Assembly (NCBI RefSeq): GCF_029633865.1
Contig: NC_079214.1
Coordinates: forward strand, 28,177,833 to 28,241,832
Source: Lampris incognitus
Lineage: Eukaryota; Chordata; Actinopteri; Lampriformes; Lampridae
Direction of reading: 5' to 3'
DNA: 64,000 bases
Made by a program: the position numbers and the translations under genes. The notes under the pieces were generated by a model that was not told where the DNA came from, did not search any database, and saw nothing but the letters and a program-made list of their open reading frames with translations. This document shows positions 35,201 to 48,600 of this stretch, one piece after another. Numbering within the stretch: position 1 is the stretch's first letter; each line of letters opens with the position of its first letter.

Positions 35201-38200
35201 GACACTCTGCTCATAGAGCCGCTAACTTCACTCTGTTTAGCCATACCGGTAAGCCATTTTCATAAGCTAGGTAACATTACAGTTAACATCAGTCACTGCT
35301 CTCTTGGTACTTGCAAGATGGTGCGTGTCACTAAGTGGAAGTGTAGAAGTGTATCAATGCACCAGAGCCATTTATGTTTTTTTTTTCAAACAAACTTCAG
35401 GCATTCAATTGTTCATGATGTATGAAAGAAGCACGATAAGTCAGTAACACATTCTCACCCTAGATAATTAAACACATATTTCAATAATAATAATACACTT
35501 TATTTGTATAGCACCTTTCATACATAAAATGCAGCTCCAAGTGCTTTACATTAAAAACAAGGGAAACAATAAAACTCAACAATACAGATAAAATAAGTTA
35601 AAAGTGGTAAAACACAGACCTAGGCGAAAAACATAAAACAAGGCAAGAAATAAAACCACAGTACAAGATAAAAAAATAAGAGTGAAAGAAATATAAAATG
35701 GAATTAATTAAAAGCAAGAGCATAAAAATGGGCTCGGAACATAATCAGATAAACAGTCAAACAGGTATGAGGGTGCTACACCATGTAGAGCTTTAAACAC
35801 AAGTAAAAACATTTTAAAATCAATCCTCAATGCTACATGAAGCCAGTGTAAAGATGCTAAAACTGGGGTAATGTGATCTCTCATCCTGGTTTTTGTTACG
35901 ACCCTTGCTGCCGCGTTCTGTACTAGTTGCAGCCTATTGATACTTTTTTGGGTAAACCAGTAAGAAGTGAATGGCAATAGTCTAGACGCGAAGAGATAAA
36001 AGCATGTGTCACCTTTTCGGCGTCTTCCAGGGAGAGGTAGGGTCTAATTCTAGCAATATTTTTAGGTGAAAAAGGCACCCTTTGTAACATTGTTGACATG
36101 CGATTTAAAATCCAAATCAGAGTCAATGATGACACCCAGGTTTTTTACTACAGTCTTATTCTGTACAGCTAGACTTGCCATTCTACTTGATATCATTTCT
36201 CTCTGTGCATTAGTGCCTATAATGAGAATTTCTGTCTTGTCTTCGTTCAATTTGAGGAAGTTTTCCCTCATCCATTAATACTAGACAGACAATTCATCAA
36301 GGGATTGAGAGCATTGGGGTCATCTGGCACTACAGATAAATATAACTGTGTATCATCAGCATAAAAATAGAAATTCACCCCATGATCACAGATAATTTTC
36401 CCAAGCGGCAGCATGTACAGGCAGAACAATAAAGGACCAAGAATGGAACCCTGTGGAATACCTGAGAAAATTACATGTTTGTCTGAGACATGGTCAGAAA
36501 GACTAACAAAATAGCTTCTGCCAGTGAGATATGTGTAGAACCATGATAGAGCAGTGCCTGAAAGGCCAATCCAATTCTCAAGGCAGTCTAAAAGTATATC
36601 ATGATTGACTGTATCGAAGGCAGCCGTCAGATCAAGAAGTAAAAGAATGGAAACATTTTTATTATCAGCGCTCAAGGTATGCTTACTTTTAAAAGGAATT
36701 TTTACAGCTAGAATGTCCTTCAGCAAAATCAGTACCATATAATATCATGATAATTATGACTAAAACATTGACTAACATTAGCCTACAATTAAAACAAGAG
36801 GTCCACTGACGAAATCTTGCCTAAAATAAAGCAAAACAAAAAGACTAAAATGTGATTTTAAACCTACTACAATTTCCAGTAAGCGACTAAGACTAAAACT
36901 TGATTTAAACTTCTTGTTAAAATGAACACTGAGTTAAACTTGGCCCATTTTGTCACCATTTTGTTGGGGCTGGGGGCATGACATTTTTTCTTCCTCCAAA
37001 GGGGGGCATTACAGGAAAAGTTTGAGAAACACTGCTGTAGGCTAACAAAGATATGGGCTACCTGCTGACTCTCTTGGAAGTCACTTTGGAAAGAGGCATT
37101 AGTGCAATGTAATGTAATTGCAATGTTTACTGCCTGGTATGGCTTTGTTGTGAAAAAGTGCATGGCCTGTAATGTTTTACGCCTTCATCCTAGCAGCCAA
37201 ATGCAGTAGAATAAGGCAAGTAGCAGCAAGTTTGGAGAAAAAGCAAAGCTGCTGCAGCCAACAGTAAGGTTTGGCAGACTAAACTCTGAAGAGACCTTTA
37301 CCAGCAGATACTACAGCATCAATATGTAAAACCCCACTTCAACCATCTTTGAAAGCAGGAACTGGTGACTCTGATTTTCTCTGGGATGCGGACAGGTCAA
37401 ACACCAATCCAACTACCAGTACCACAATACATGTCATTAAGTTTAACAAAAATGACAATTGTCAGGATTGTAACTTTTACATTGATGCATCACTTAATTG
37501 CATTATTATTATTAACGACATAAAAAAATCCTAATAAATATTTTTGTGTGTTAAAGTCATGTTTGTAGCGTTACACGGTATTCACAAATTTGCATGGGTC
37601 TCCACCTGGTGCTATACCATATTCCCATCATATTCCAAAAACACGCAGATTATGTTAAGAGGCTCCATCCATCTACACCTCTGATTTGGATTAAGAAGGT
37701 AAAGGGAATGAATAAAATAAAGCCAAAGCTTTTGTTAGCAGCTTAACCAGTAAAGCAGAGCAATCTGCTATCCAATAAATATCCAAAGACAAAGTGGAAT
37801 GAAGAGGGGGAAAAGGAGAAGGAGGGAAATGAGGACAAGGATAAATAGGAGGAAGAGGAAAGGGAGTTATTGCCAAGTGTAAAGAAAGGCAGTCGATAAC
37901 AGCAGGCAGATGTTCATCATGGAATTGTGTGTGCTGTGCTGTGTTGTATACTACTTGCTCTCACCTGTTGCTGGCAGATAGCCCTGATAAAAGACAGGAG
38001 TGATAACACACACACGCATGCACGCGCACACACACACACACACAAAGCCCTGCTTGCCACCTGCTTTCAGTCAAACAGAGCTTCACCTACAACAAACAAT
38101 GATGCTGGACAGGAATATAAAAGCGTACACACACACACACACACACACAACACCGCATGCATGATGGTCAAAAAGAGAAATGTGTATCTGTGTGTGCATG

Positions 38201-38954
38201 GGCATGTGTGGTCATGAAAACAGAAAACACAAAGTGAGATGGAAAAGTGAGGGAAACAAAACAGAAACATAAACTGAGAAAGAGACAGACACTGGCAGAG
38301 GGGAACGTAATGCACATGTGTGTGTGTGTGTGTGTGTGTGTCCGGTGGGGTGGAGTATGCATGGTGTAAATAGCTCCATGTGGTGAGCGTCAGCCAGGAC
38401 AGACAGGCGACTGTCGCCAGCACTCTCCGTCGCTCTCTCAGACACATACACACACACACAAACGCATATGCACACACACAAATGCACACACCACAATCAC
38501 AGTCCCATGGGGAGGAATGTCGCAATGAAACAAATGCATCCCAAAAGCTATCCACAAACCCCTTCCCCCCAGCGCACACCCACCCACACCCACACACTCA
38601 CAAACACACATGCACACACAAAATAGAAAAAGTATTCTCTACAAATAGCACATAGGGAGTTATTCTTTGTTGCGGCATTTGCTGTTGTGAAATAAAGAAA
38701 CTTGTTTCCTAGTTTTGCTCTGTTAATTTGATCTCTAAGTGTTGTTATGCGTGTATGGGCATACCAGTCTGTAGGTTTGTGTGCCTTACTAGTGGCTATT
38801 GTCGAGTGTTTGTTCTACTTGTTGTGAGTTGTGAGTCTAAGGACTATCAGCCAGCTATTAGCTACCATTGTTTCAGGATGTGTTGTCAGCAAGTTAGCTA
38901 GTGCCTTATCAACTCTTGATATAGACATACACACACATGCAAAAACACATAGTT

Positions 38955-39010
<56 letters not shown>

Positions 39011-39305
39011 ACACACACACACACACACACGTTCTTGTACTTCCATATTTGTGAGGATAGACTACATCCATTCACTACATAGACTACATTCATTCTACAT
39101 TCCCTAGCCCTTAACCCTAAAGTCAACCATCAGTCTACATGTCTAACCTTAACCCTTACCCTAATTCTAACTTTAACCCTAAACCCAAAAATTTACCCTA
39201 AAACAGACCCTTAAAGAAGTGAGGACCAGCCAAAATGTCCTCATGCTGATGCTTAGAAAAATTCAAATTGGTCCTCACAAAGATAGAAGTACAAGAACAT
39301 GTACG

Positions 39306-39340
<35 letters not shown>

Positions 39341-42300
39341 GCACGCACGCACGCACGCACGCACACGCAGTCTGCCCTTACCTAAGGTAACTAGAGTATA
39401 TTTATTGACCAACAGCAGAGTAAGTAGTATGTGTGAGTAGGATGCATACACTCATGTTTTTACTTTTGTCTGTGTTTGCTGAAACTTTGGAAATCCTCAT
39501 ATTCACATTGGTGTAATGAAATATCTGACTCTTTCCTCCCTCCAACTAATCTATCCACTCAGTTTAAACCACCTCTTACAGCTTTGAACTGCTCCCAAAG
39601 AGCATATTCAAATCGACGCCCAGCCCTAATTATTGTGTAGAAAACAGGCGAGCAGCAAAAATACAAATTACTAGACGTGAGTATGGTAATTAAGCCATAA
39701 AAATAAATGGGGCTCCAACAAGGCAGCAAACAGCAGGGCAGTTTTCCCAGAGGAAAAGGGAAAAGCACAGATGACTTTCTCTGTTCCCCATGGCCAGACA
39801 CTGAGGCCTTGTGTCTTTAGACTCTGCCACACCAAAATTCTGGTATTTTTCTGGGTTTCAAATCCTGGCATTGTTGTTTAGACTCTCTTTCACACGCACC
39901 AAGCGGATTTTACTTAAGTCAGTCCCCATCGTACTATAATCTCTTCTGTATCACCGCCTTTGTATATTTGGATCTTGAAAAAAATGGCAGATGGACAGGA
40001 TTCTTCTGATGTTTGCTTTTTGTTTTGATGACAGCCTATACTTGCACAACACACATTTGCTTTTTGCCATCGTTATTACATCAGTTGCCCCACACCGCAG
40101 CTATACAAGTTCAGCTGCGTGGGTCAGTAGAATGGGAAGCCATCATCTTTGTATACGCATAATTGGAATATATACATTTTTTTTTACTTTTCCCCCTTTT
40201 TTCTCCCCAATTGTATCCATCCAATTACCCCACTCTTCTGAGTCATCTGGGTGCCTGCTCGAAGCCCTTTGGCGATCGGGGGAGGGCTGCAGACTACCAC
40301 AGGCCTACCTCGGATACATGTGGAGTCACCAGCCGCTTCTTTTCACTTGACAGTGAGGAGTTTTGCCAGGGGGACGTAGTGCGTGGGAAGATCACACCAT
40401 TCCCTCTAGTTCCCCCTCCCCCCTGAACAGTCTCCCCGACCGACCAGAGGAGGCACTAATGCAGTGACCAGGACACATACCCACATCCGGCTTTCCACCC
40501 GCAGACACGGCCGATTGTGTCTGTTGGGATGCCCAACCAAGCCGGAGGTAACCTAGGGATTCAAACCGGCGATCCCTAAGGTTGGTAGGCAACAGAATAG
40601 ACCGCTACACTACCTGGATGCTGGAATATATATTTTCATTGGTTGCGTATTCAAATGCAAATGTGTAAAACACATGTCTAACATGCAAATGCTGAGTTTG
40701 TGAGAGTGACACAACACTGACACAACACCAGGAAAATGCTGTGCAATTGTGCATTAACTCTATGGACAACCACATCAAGTTCACCAGGGATGATGTGAAA
40801 AATGACAAGTTAGCCTTCTTAGATTGTCTTATTAGACTTCTTCTTAAATTGCAATTGGTGATGGGGGGCATTTTAATGTTGATGTTTACCATAAACCAAC
40901 ACATACTCATAAGTACTTAAGGTTTGACTCTCATCATCCATGGAGTACAAACTAAGAGTCATCAGGACACTGTACCACTGAGCTGACAACGTTCCCACCA
41001 ACACAGTGACCGGGGAAGGGGAGAAATCCCACATTAAACAGGCCCTGGTTAAGTGTGGTTATCCTAACTGGGTGTTTGTCAATGCCAGGAAGACGCCCAA
41101 ACAGTGCACCAGCCAATCGAAGAGAGAAGGACAACAGCTGCCTAAGTGTAAACCAATAGTGACTCTGTATGTGGCGGGAGTTTCGGAAAAGTTGAGACAT
41201 GTGTTTTCCAAACACTGCATCTCAGTTGCTTTTAAACCCCAAAACACGCTGCACCAGAAGTTGGTCCATCCCAAGGAACGGGTCCTTCGGCACAAACAGA
41301 GCAATATAGTGTACGCTGTTAAGTACCAGAAGGATTGCAGTGACTTGTACATCAAGGAAACCAAACAGATGCTGGCCAAGAGGATGGCACAACACAGGAG
41401 AGCTAACATGTCAGGCCAGGACTCCTCAGTCTACACCCATCTACAGGCCAGTGGCCACTCTTTCAGAAGAAGAAAGAAAGAAAGCCCCTTTATTTTGTCA
41501 TTGTATTCATCCATTATCCAAACCGCCTTGTCCTTCCTCAAGGTCGCGGGGAGGCTGGAGCCTATCCCAGCAGTCATTGGGCGGCAGGCGGGGAGACACC
41601 CTGGACAGGCCGTCAGACCATCACAAGGCAGAAGGCATTTTGATAGCAAGAAAAAAAAAGGAGAGAGTTTTGTGACTTTGAAGTGTTAAAATAGTAATAC
41701 TCCGAGTAATAATCCTTCAAATCCCACCTCAAAACGTACCTTTTCAAACTGGCATATTCAGTCTGATAGATGCTTCAATGAGTTTTGTGCAGATGATAAT
41801 TTTATACTTATCTGTTGTATTAACTTTTTATTGTCTACCCTGCTTTGTTTTGATTTTATGCTGTCTGATACAGTGCTGCTTGTCTTTTTTTTTTTTTTAC
41901 TGTGTTCTGTAAGGTGTCCTTGAGTGCTCTGAAAAGTGCCCACAAATAAAATGTATTATTATTATTATTACTATTACTATTATTAATAATAATAATAATA
42001 TCAGTATTTTAACAGATTAGTCTGTTAAAATTTATGTGTATATATTTTTCTCTTCGAAGTTTATTTTTCTCTGAAATTTCAGGGAGGCTGGTCCTCCCTT
42101 TCCTCGATGGACAAGCCTCCTGCACATATACATGGTGCACATTTTCATCACTCGGTAAATAATTTTCCATTCCATTAGGCTAAAAATGCCATTGTGCAAC
42201 TCTGCATCCTAATTCAATTCAATTTAAAACTTTATTGCAGACTCAGGGCCCAATTTATTTTTCTTTCATTTTCCCTTGAAATGAAATTTATTTTGTATAT

Positions 42301-45300
42301 TTATGTCGCAGATGGCGACCTCGGATCCAGGAGGAACAATGCGGATTCTGTCCTGGCCGTGGAACAACGGACCAACTCTTTAACCTTGCGGAACTGCTGA
42401 GGGGGACACGGGAGTTTGACCAACCAGTCTACATGTGTTTTGTGGACTTGGAAAAGGCTTACGACCATGTACCCCAGGGCACTCTGTGGGGGGTACTACA
42501 GGAGTATGGGGCACCGGGGCAGTTGCTACAAGCCATCCAGTCCTTGTATAACGAAAGTGAGAGGTGTGTCAGCATTCTCGGCACAAAGTCAACCACGTTT
42601 TCTGTGAGTGTTGGACTCTGCCAAGGTTGTCCATTGTCTCCGATTCTGTTTGTGATATTCATGGACAGGATCTCAAGGTGCAGCCAAGGTGAGGAGTGTG
42701 TCTGTTTTTGGAACCTCAGAATTTCATCTCTGCTCTTCACAGATGATGTAGTTTTGTTGGCTTCATCAGAACGCGACCTCCAGTGCACACTGGGGCGGTT
42801 TGCAGCTGAGTGTGAAATGGCTGGGATGAGAGTCAGCACCTCCAAATCTGAGGCCATGGTTCTCTACCGGAAAATGGTGGATTGCTCCCTCCGGGTTGGG
42901 GATGAGTTGTTGCCTCAAGTGAAGGAGTTCAAGTATCTCGGGGTCTTGTTTACGAGTGAGGGTAGGATGGAGCGGGAGATTGACAGGCAGATTGGTGCAG
43001 CATCAGCAGTAATGCGGATGTTGTACCGGACCGTTGTGGTGAAGAAGGAGCTGAGCCGGGAGGCAAAGCTCTCAATTTACCAGTCAATCTTCGTTCCAAT
43101 CCTCACCTATGGTCATGAGCTTTGGGTAGTGACCGAAAGAGTGAGATCGCGGATACAAGCGGCTGAAATGAGTTTCCTCCATAGGGTGTCTGCACTCAGC
43201 CTTAGAGATAGCCACCACAATAGGATGAGGAGCTCGGACATCCGGAAGGAGCTCAGACTAGAGCGGCTGCTCCTTCGTGTCGAAAGGAGCCAGTTGAGGT
43301 GGTTCAGGCATCTGATTAGGATGCCTCCTGGGCGCCTTCCTTTGGAGGTTTCCCGGTCACGGCCAACTGGGAGGAGACCTTGGGGTAGACCCAGAACTTG
43401 CTGGAGGGACTACATGTCCAATCTGGCCTGGGAACGCCTTGGGATCCCCCAGGAGGAGCTGGAGGGCGTTGCTGGGGAGAGGGACATCTGGAGTGCCCTA
43501 CTTAGCTTGCTGCCACCACAACCTATCCCCAGAGAAGCGGCTGAAGATTAATGAATATGGCGCAGATGTTGCAAAAGCTTCCTTAAATTGGTCCACACCT
43601 GGAGCAATGACAACTACAGCTCCTAGTATGATAGCATCTCACCATCAACAGTAATGGATTTGCTATACTCATATTGGCATATGCAAACACAGGCTAACAA
43701 CATTAAACCCACAAACCAGTGTCCAGTCAGAATAATGAATGTTTGTAAGCCTGAAACGTCCCCTCGAATGAGCAATACAAATATAATGTTATACTGTAAA
43801 CAAATGAAAAAAAGTGAACAAAACAGTGATCGGAGCAGTTTAATCCTCTCTGCACATCTTGTTGTCCTGGTACAGTTTGGATTGCTTTAACTGCAATGTA
43901 TGCATTTATCTTACATTGCACAAGCAAGAGGCAGCGCTCAAATATTGGTTTTGTTGTTTTACCAAGGTGAAAACGCAAATTCTTCCAAAGAATGGGGATC
44001 TCTGAAACCATCAGCGACTCTGTGGGTGCATTTATGTCTGTCTGTCTGTCTGTCAGTCAGTCAGTCAGTCAGTCAGCTGCCAGTCTGTTAGTCTTGGCTG
44101 ATGAGCCATTAACCAGAGACAGCAGTTACCTTGACCTGACAACACAGTGAAAAGAAAACACGTACCCTTGTCCCCCACAACCCCCCCAAAACACACACAC
44201 GCGCACTGTTGTCATTGTATTGTTATAACAAATTGTATTTTTACAACGAATTTGTCTTCTGCGTTTAACCTATCCAATTGTATAGGAGCAGTGGGCAGTT
44301 GCAGAGCCCGGGGAACAACTCCAGTTCTTCTTTCCATCGCCTTGCTTAGGGGCACAGGCAGGAGTATTAACCCTAACATGCATGTCTTTTTGATGGTCGG
44401 AGGAAACCGGATCACCCGGAAGAAATCCACACAGATACGGGGAGAACATGCACACAGAAAACTCCACACAGAAAGGACCTGGGAGGGCCTGGGGTTTGAA
44501 CCCAATACCTTCTTGCTGTGAGGCAACAGTTCTAACCACTGGGCCACTGTGCCACCCCACGCGCCTCATCCCAAGGATGAAGATCTGCACATCCTTGATA
44601 GGGAGGAACGCTGGTTTGAACAGGGAGTCAAAGAGGCCGTCTATTATGTGAACAGGGAACGACCATTCCTGAACCGATGGGGGGAGCTTAAGAGTACATC
44701 TGTCACCATCTTACAAACCTGTGATGGCAACTATTCCCCAATCCTCTGTAAATAGTACACATGGGTATTGTAACTTTAGTTAATGGTCATGCCTATTTGC
44801 ATATGAAAGCAATCTTTTTTTCAGTCGTTATGCCACTGTATTGTTTATAAGGGTGGGGATACCTGCAGTCAGCTAAGACTGAAGAGGTCACTTAGATGAG
44901 TGATGAAACGTTTCTCCCACTAAACATTGTGTCCAGATGAACTGATTCAACTTTCTGGCATTATAACATACTCTTCTATGCAGCTAAACTACCATACTGA
45001 TTTGAAGGTTTATAACATCTGATAATGGTGTGAAGGTGTATCACTACTTTAAGAAGAGGATACAGTATATCATACATCCTCAAAGAATAGATTCCCTTTT
45101 TCTGAACCTACACCTCATTAAAATTAGAGATGCACCGATCCACCTTTTTTCCGTTCCAATCCGATTCCAATACCTGAATTTGGATATCTGCTGATACCGC
45201 TACTGAACAATATCGATACCAGAGCTCTTTTTCCTTTAATATTATTATTATCATTATTGTTGTCGTTGTTGTTAGTATTATGTGTAAGGTTACATGAGGC

Positions 45301-45492
45301 TGTATTAAACCACACAGCACTTTTTATTAAAAGAGCAAAAAATATACAAAAATGCATTAAATTTATATTTATTCCAAAGCAATTTATTTGCGCTGTGATT
45401 CAGTAGGCTCCACATACAAACATATGGAAACTCCTTTAATGTGTTAATTGACTTAAAGGGTCAAACTGTGCTTTTTTCCCTCTCCAAATTAC

Positions 45493-45582
<90 letters not shown>

Positions 45583-45601
45583 TACACACATATGTATATA
45601 C

Positions 45602-45652
<51 letters not shown>

Positions 45653-48600
45653 GTATGTATATGTATATACATATATATATTCTTTTCTTTTTTTTTACAA
45701 AAAGACCTATCCTGTCTTCATTTCATGTTAAAATGCCAGAAAGATTTATATTTTTATTTGGTGAAAGACAAAAACAACATGGACTAAGTGGTGATCTGTA
45801 AAACCAACTGGAAATATTTTGCTCCTGACTAACCTGGTGTTAAGGTGTCTGGTGATATCCACCCAGTCGAACCTGGCTGCACTGACCCTGTTCCCGGAAA
45901 CCTTTATCCATGTGTACTGCTGTTTGAATTTTCTATTCTCCAAGTATCAATTAAATCAAATTGTGACAATAAACTGGATAAAAGGGTTGGAAGATTATAA
46001 ATGTGGTTCTTCACTTGTCCTGTCCTATCACTGTCATCACCAAGAGCCAGGAGAAGGAGGATGATAACATCATCATCCTCCTTCTCCTGGCTCTTGGTGA
46101 AAGGCGGGTCTAGTGGCTGCCTCCTCCACATCATTCTGCGCCTCCTGCCTGAGCTCAGCTGCCGGGGAGGTTACACACGCAGCAGCACCACTAACTCCAC
46201 ACACACTGGGTCCCTCTGACACAGTTACCATGTCATCCACGGCCATTTTATCTTTCTCCCGATTACTATGGTGTTTAGGGGACTCCAGGTTTACATTTTA
46301 TGGGGTTTCACTTGTTTCCCCACGGCCATCGGCCTTGTTACCCCCCCCCTTCCCACTTCAGCCTCCTCCGCTTTCAGCTCTCTATGCAGGCAAGTGAAGC
46401 GCTTGTGTCCATGTCCCCACACTCAAAACCCTACATAAAACCTGAACATACATATACCATTTTGGCTATGGGCTTAGAATTGCATTATTACATATTTATA
46501 ATTCATAAAAACATCAGACTATGGAATCTGGATCGGTTGTGGATCAGTAACGTCAGTCCGATATCCGATGAGTGAATTACGTCAGTATCGACACCCAATA
46601 CCGATCCAACTCTAACCAAAATGTATCATTTAGAATCGTACAGACAAAACCTTTCATTGCTTTGATGGAGAAACCCACCACTATGTTGAATCGTCCAATG
46701 GCACAATCATTTCAGACTTAATAAAAACATTTTCAAAAATGTGCAGCTCACAGTAGTTAGACATGTCCCAAACCATGCTTTCTATCTCATTAAAATGACT
46801 TAATTTTGCACTTCTGCAAGTACATTGTTACTCTGTTACATCCGTGCCAGTTTACTCTATCGACTGTGTTCAAGCCTGACAAGAACATTCAGTAAACTGA
46901 GAAGTTCCTCAACATCAGTAATAATATGCCTCAGTTCTGACATACCTATTCAGACTTATCACCAGCACATTTTTAAAAACAGACAATGAGTTTTAAATAA
47001 CTGTCCCTAGGGTCATATAAATTACCATACAATGATCGACTTTTGGTCTGTGTTTCAAAAAAAGAAAGCAACACAAGAGTTGAGCTGGCGAGTGGAAGGT
47101 CGACCATTAGTCTGGAGGCAAAGGGAAGTTGGGGCCTGCTCCTCCATGCACCTTACAACTGACGCTGTGCCTCACCTCTATTTGCCACATTTATGCTACA
47201 ACGTTTTTATGCGATAGCCGTGACATAGTGATATTTAGGTGTGACTTTAGTCAACTGACTGTCATGTGAGGCCCACACTGCAGCCACAACTGAATCCTGT
47301 CGGTTCAAAATCTACAACATTCAAGTCAGCGACAAATAAAACTCATTCCAATGTGGTGTCATGAAACCCTCCTCCCAGAACACTCCTGGCCCTGTCTTCT
47401 TCCACGCCAGTAAATTCAATCACCCTCCTCTTACCTTCATTCAATCTTCAGATGTTAAATTATTTATTTTCCAAGCACTTTTCTTGATATGATGTGAGCT
47501 ATGATATGATATATGATATGATATGATATGATATGATATGATATGATATATGATAACTCTACAGTAACAGGAACACTGAAAGGACACTACAGTGGAAAAG
47601 AGAAGAATATGATACTGGCTACATCTTTAAAATCCTAATACTGAATCCCATTTTACCTGAGGAAGACCTTGACAGTCAAAATGTTGTAAGAGATCTTCCT
47701 GGGGAATTGGAATTCAGTATAATCCTTCCTTTTGGCTGTGACTTCTTTATCTTGAACCTGAGCAAAAAATGTGTTTGGATGTGCATACTTTTACTTGTAT
47801 TCTAAAGAGCCTTAGGTCCTCACTATTGTCTATCGCTTTGCTTAGTCGTGGTTATAAGTTTGAGCTTATTTTACTGTTGCACACAATGTAAATGGTTCTG
47901 GATAACAATTTCAACTTAATGTCCAAAGCATCAAAGTGTAAATTTGTTTGTTATTTTATCTATCTATCTAACTATGTGTGTGTGTGTGTGTGTGTGCATG
48001 CGTGTATGTGTATGTGTGTGTGCGTGCAACTCACCTTTATATTCTTAAGCTCTTGGTGTGAATTGAGCCTCAAACACACAGCTTGACTCAAATAAGCCTC
48101 CATGTCTTCTAGGGACAGCTGCTGTACCTATGCACACGCCGGAACAATGTATTGTTAGTCATCTCAGTTGCATCCTAATTTGTTTATTTATATATATATT
48201 CTGACTTCTTTGAGGGTCTATTTGTTTTATCTACTGCTTATGCAGCAGCCAAACATAAGAAGAGAGAATGCTGCTTTTCAGAAACAAGGGTGCCCAATCT
48301 TGTGTACAAAACAAGCAAGCCCTGAGGCCATCTGAATTGTACTGAAAAGCTGGGATTTAATAGGCCTACATGTTTAACTGAGGTTGAAATAGTGAGACTG
48401 GGACTCCTTCCTTAGTCTGCTCAGCATGACTGTGTTTAAAAGATTTTCTCTTCCTTAAATGAGTTCTGTCCTGAACATTATAGCTCATCTTGGGCATTAC
48501 ATTAAATGCACAATTCATTTTTATTAGCACTCATGAACTGGTTTATTTGTTAGTGGACAATGTTTGAGAAGCCGTTATTTAATTTGTCTGTAAAATTACA

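Larger units (their letters stand above)
34462..36931 (+). mobile_element. hAT transposon B, nested in A
   Basis: The 8-bp repeat AGTTAAAC (34454-34461, 36932-36939) flanks ends CAGTGTTAATTTT and AAAATGAACACTG (one mismatch). The interior keeps a BED zinc finger exon at 34907-35128, then sequence resembling a splice donor. The rest of the transposase is missing and an L2 LINE has inserted. Confidence 0.92.
32549..37034 (+). mobile_element. hAT transposon A (hosts two nested elements)
   Basis: The 8-bp direct repeat CTGTAGGC (32541-32548, 37035-37042) flanks ends CAGCGTTTCTCAAA and TTTGAGAAACACTG (14-bp inverted ends, one mismatch), diagnostic for hAT. It is about 2.0 kb without the nested DNA. 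The relic transposase runs on the plus strand from 32723 to 34100. Confidence 0.93.
41508..44208. mobile_element. 2.7-kb retroposed insertion inside the SINE
   Basis: Bounded by the 13-bp duplication. It begins with the complement of the CCATTATCC-type SINE tail (41508-41632), suggesting a minus-oriented retroposon. It also contains an L2 3' end (41713-41995) and a Rex3-like LINE (42315-43556). The sequence from 43570 to 44208 is unassigned apart from a CTGT/CAGT repeat. Confidence 0.65.
41467..44566 (-). mobile_element. tRNA-derived SINE split by a 2.7-kb insertion
   Basis: The tail part 41467-41507 (AGAAAGAAAGCCCC, TTTATTTTGTCATTGTA) and the rest at 44209-44566 form one SINE inside the Penelope element. 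The head on the minus strand is GTGGCACAGTGGCCCAGTGG with B box GGTTCAAACCCC. The 13-bp segment TTGTCATTGTATT occurs on both sides of the insertion (41495-41507, 44209-44221), marking a target duplication. Confidence 0.82.
45125..46614. mobile_element. hAT-like element C with decayed ends
   Basis: Ends TAGAGATGCACCGATCC and (complement) TAGAGTTGGATCGG are imperfect inverted repeats of a type common in fish (TAGAGATGCACCGATC). Flanking octamers ATTAAAAT and ACCAAAAT agree at 6 of 8 positions. The interior holds a TA microsatellite, an L1/Tx1-type LINE fragment, a perfect hairpin and no clear transposase. Confidence 0.6.

Noticed and set aside
35485..36738. Independent target duplication for the L2 (GATAATTA near both ends)
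   Set aside because: The two octamers (35463-35470, 36748-36755) are offset from the element ends by about 10 bases and AT-rich, so chance is likely.
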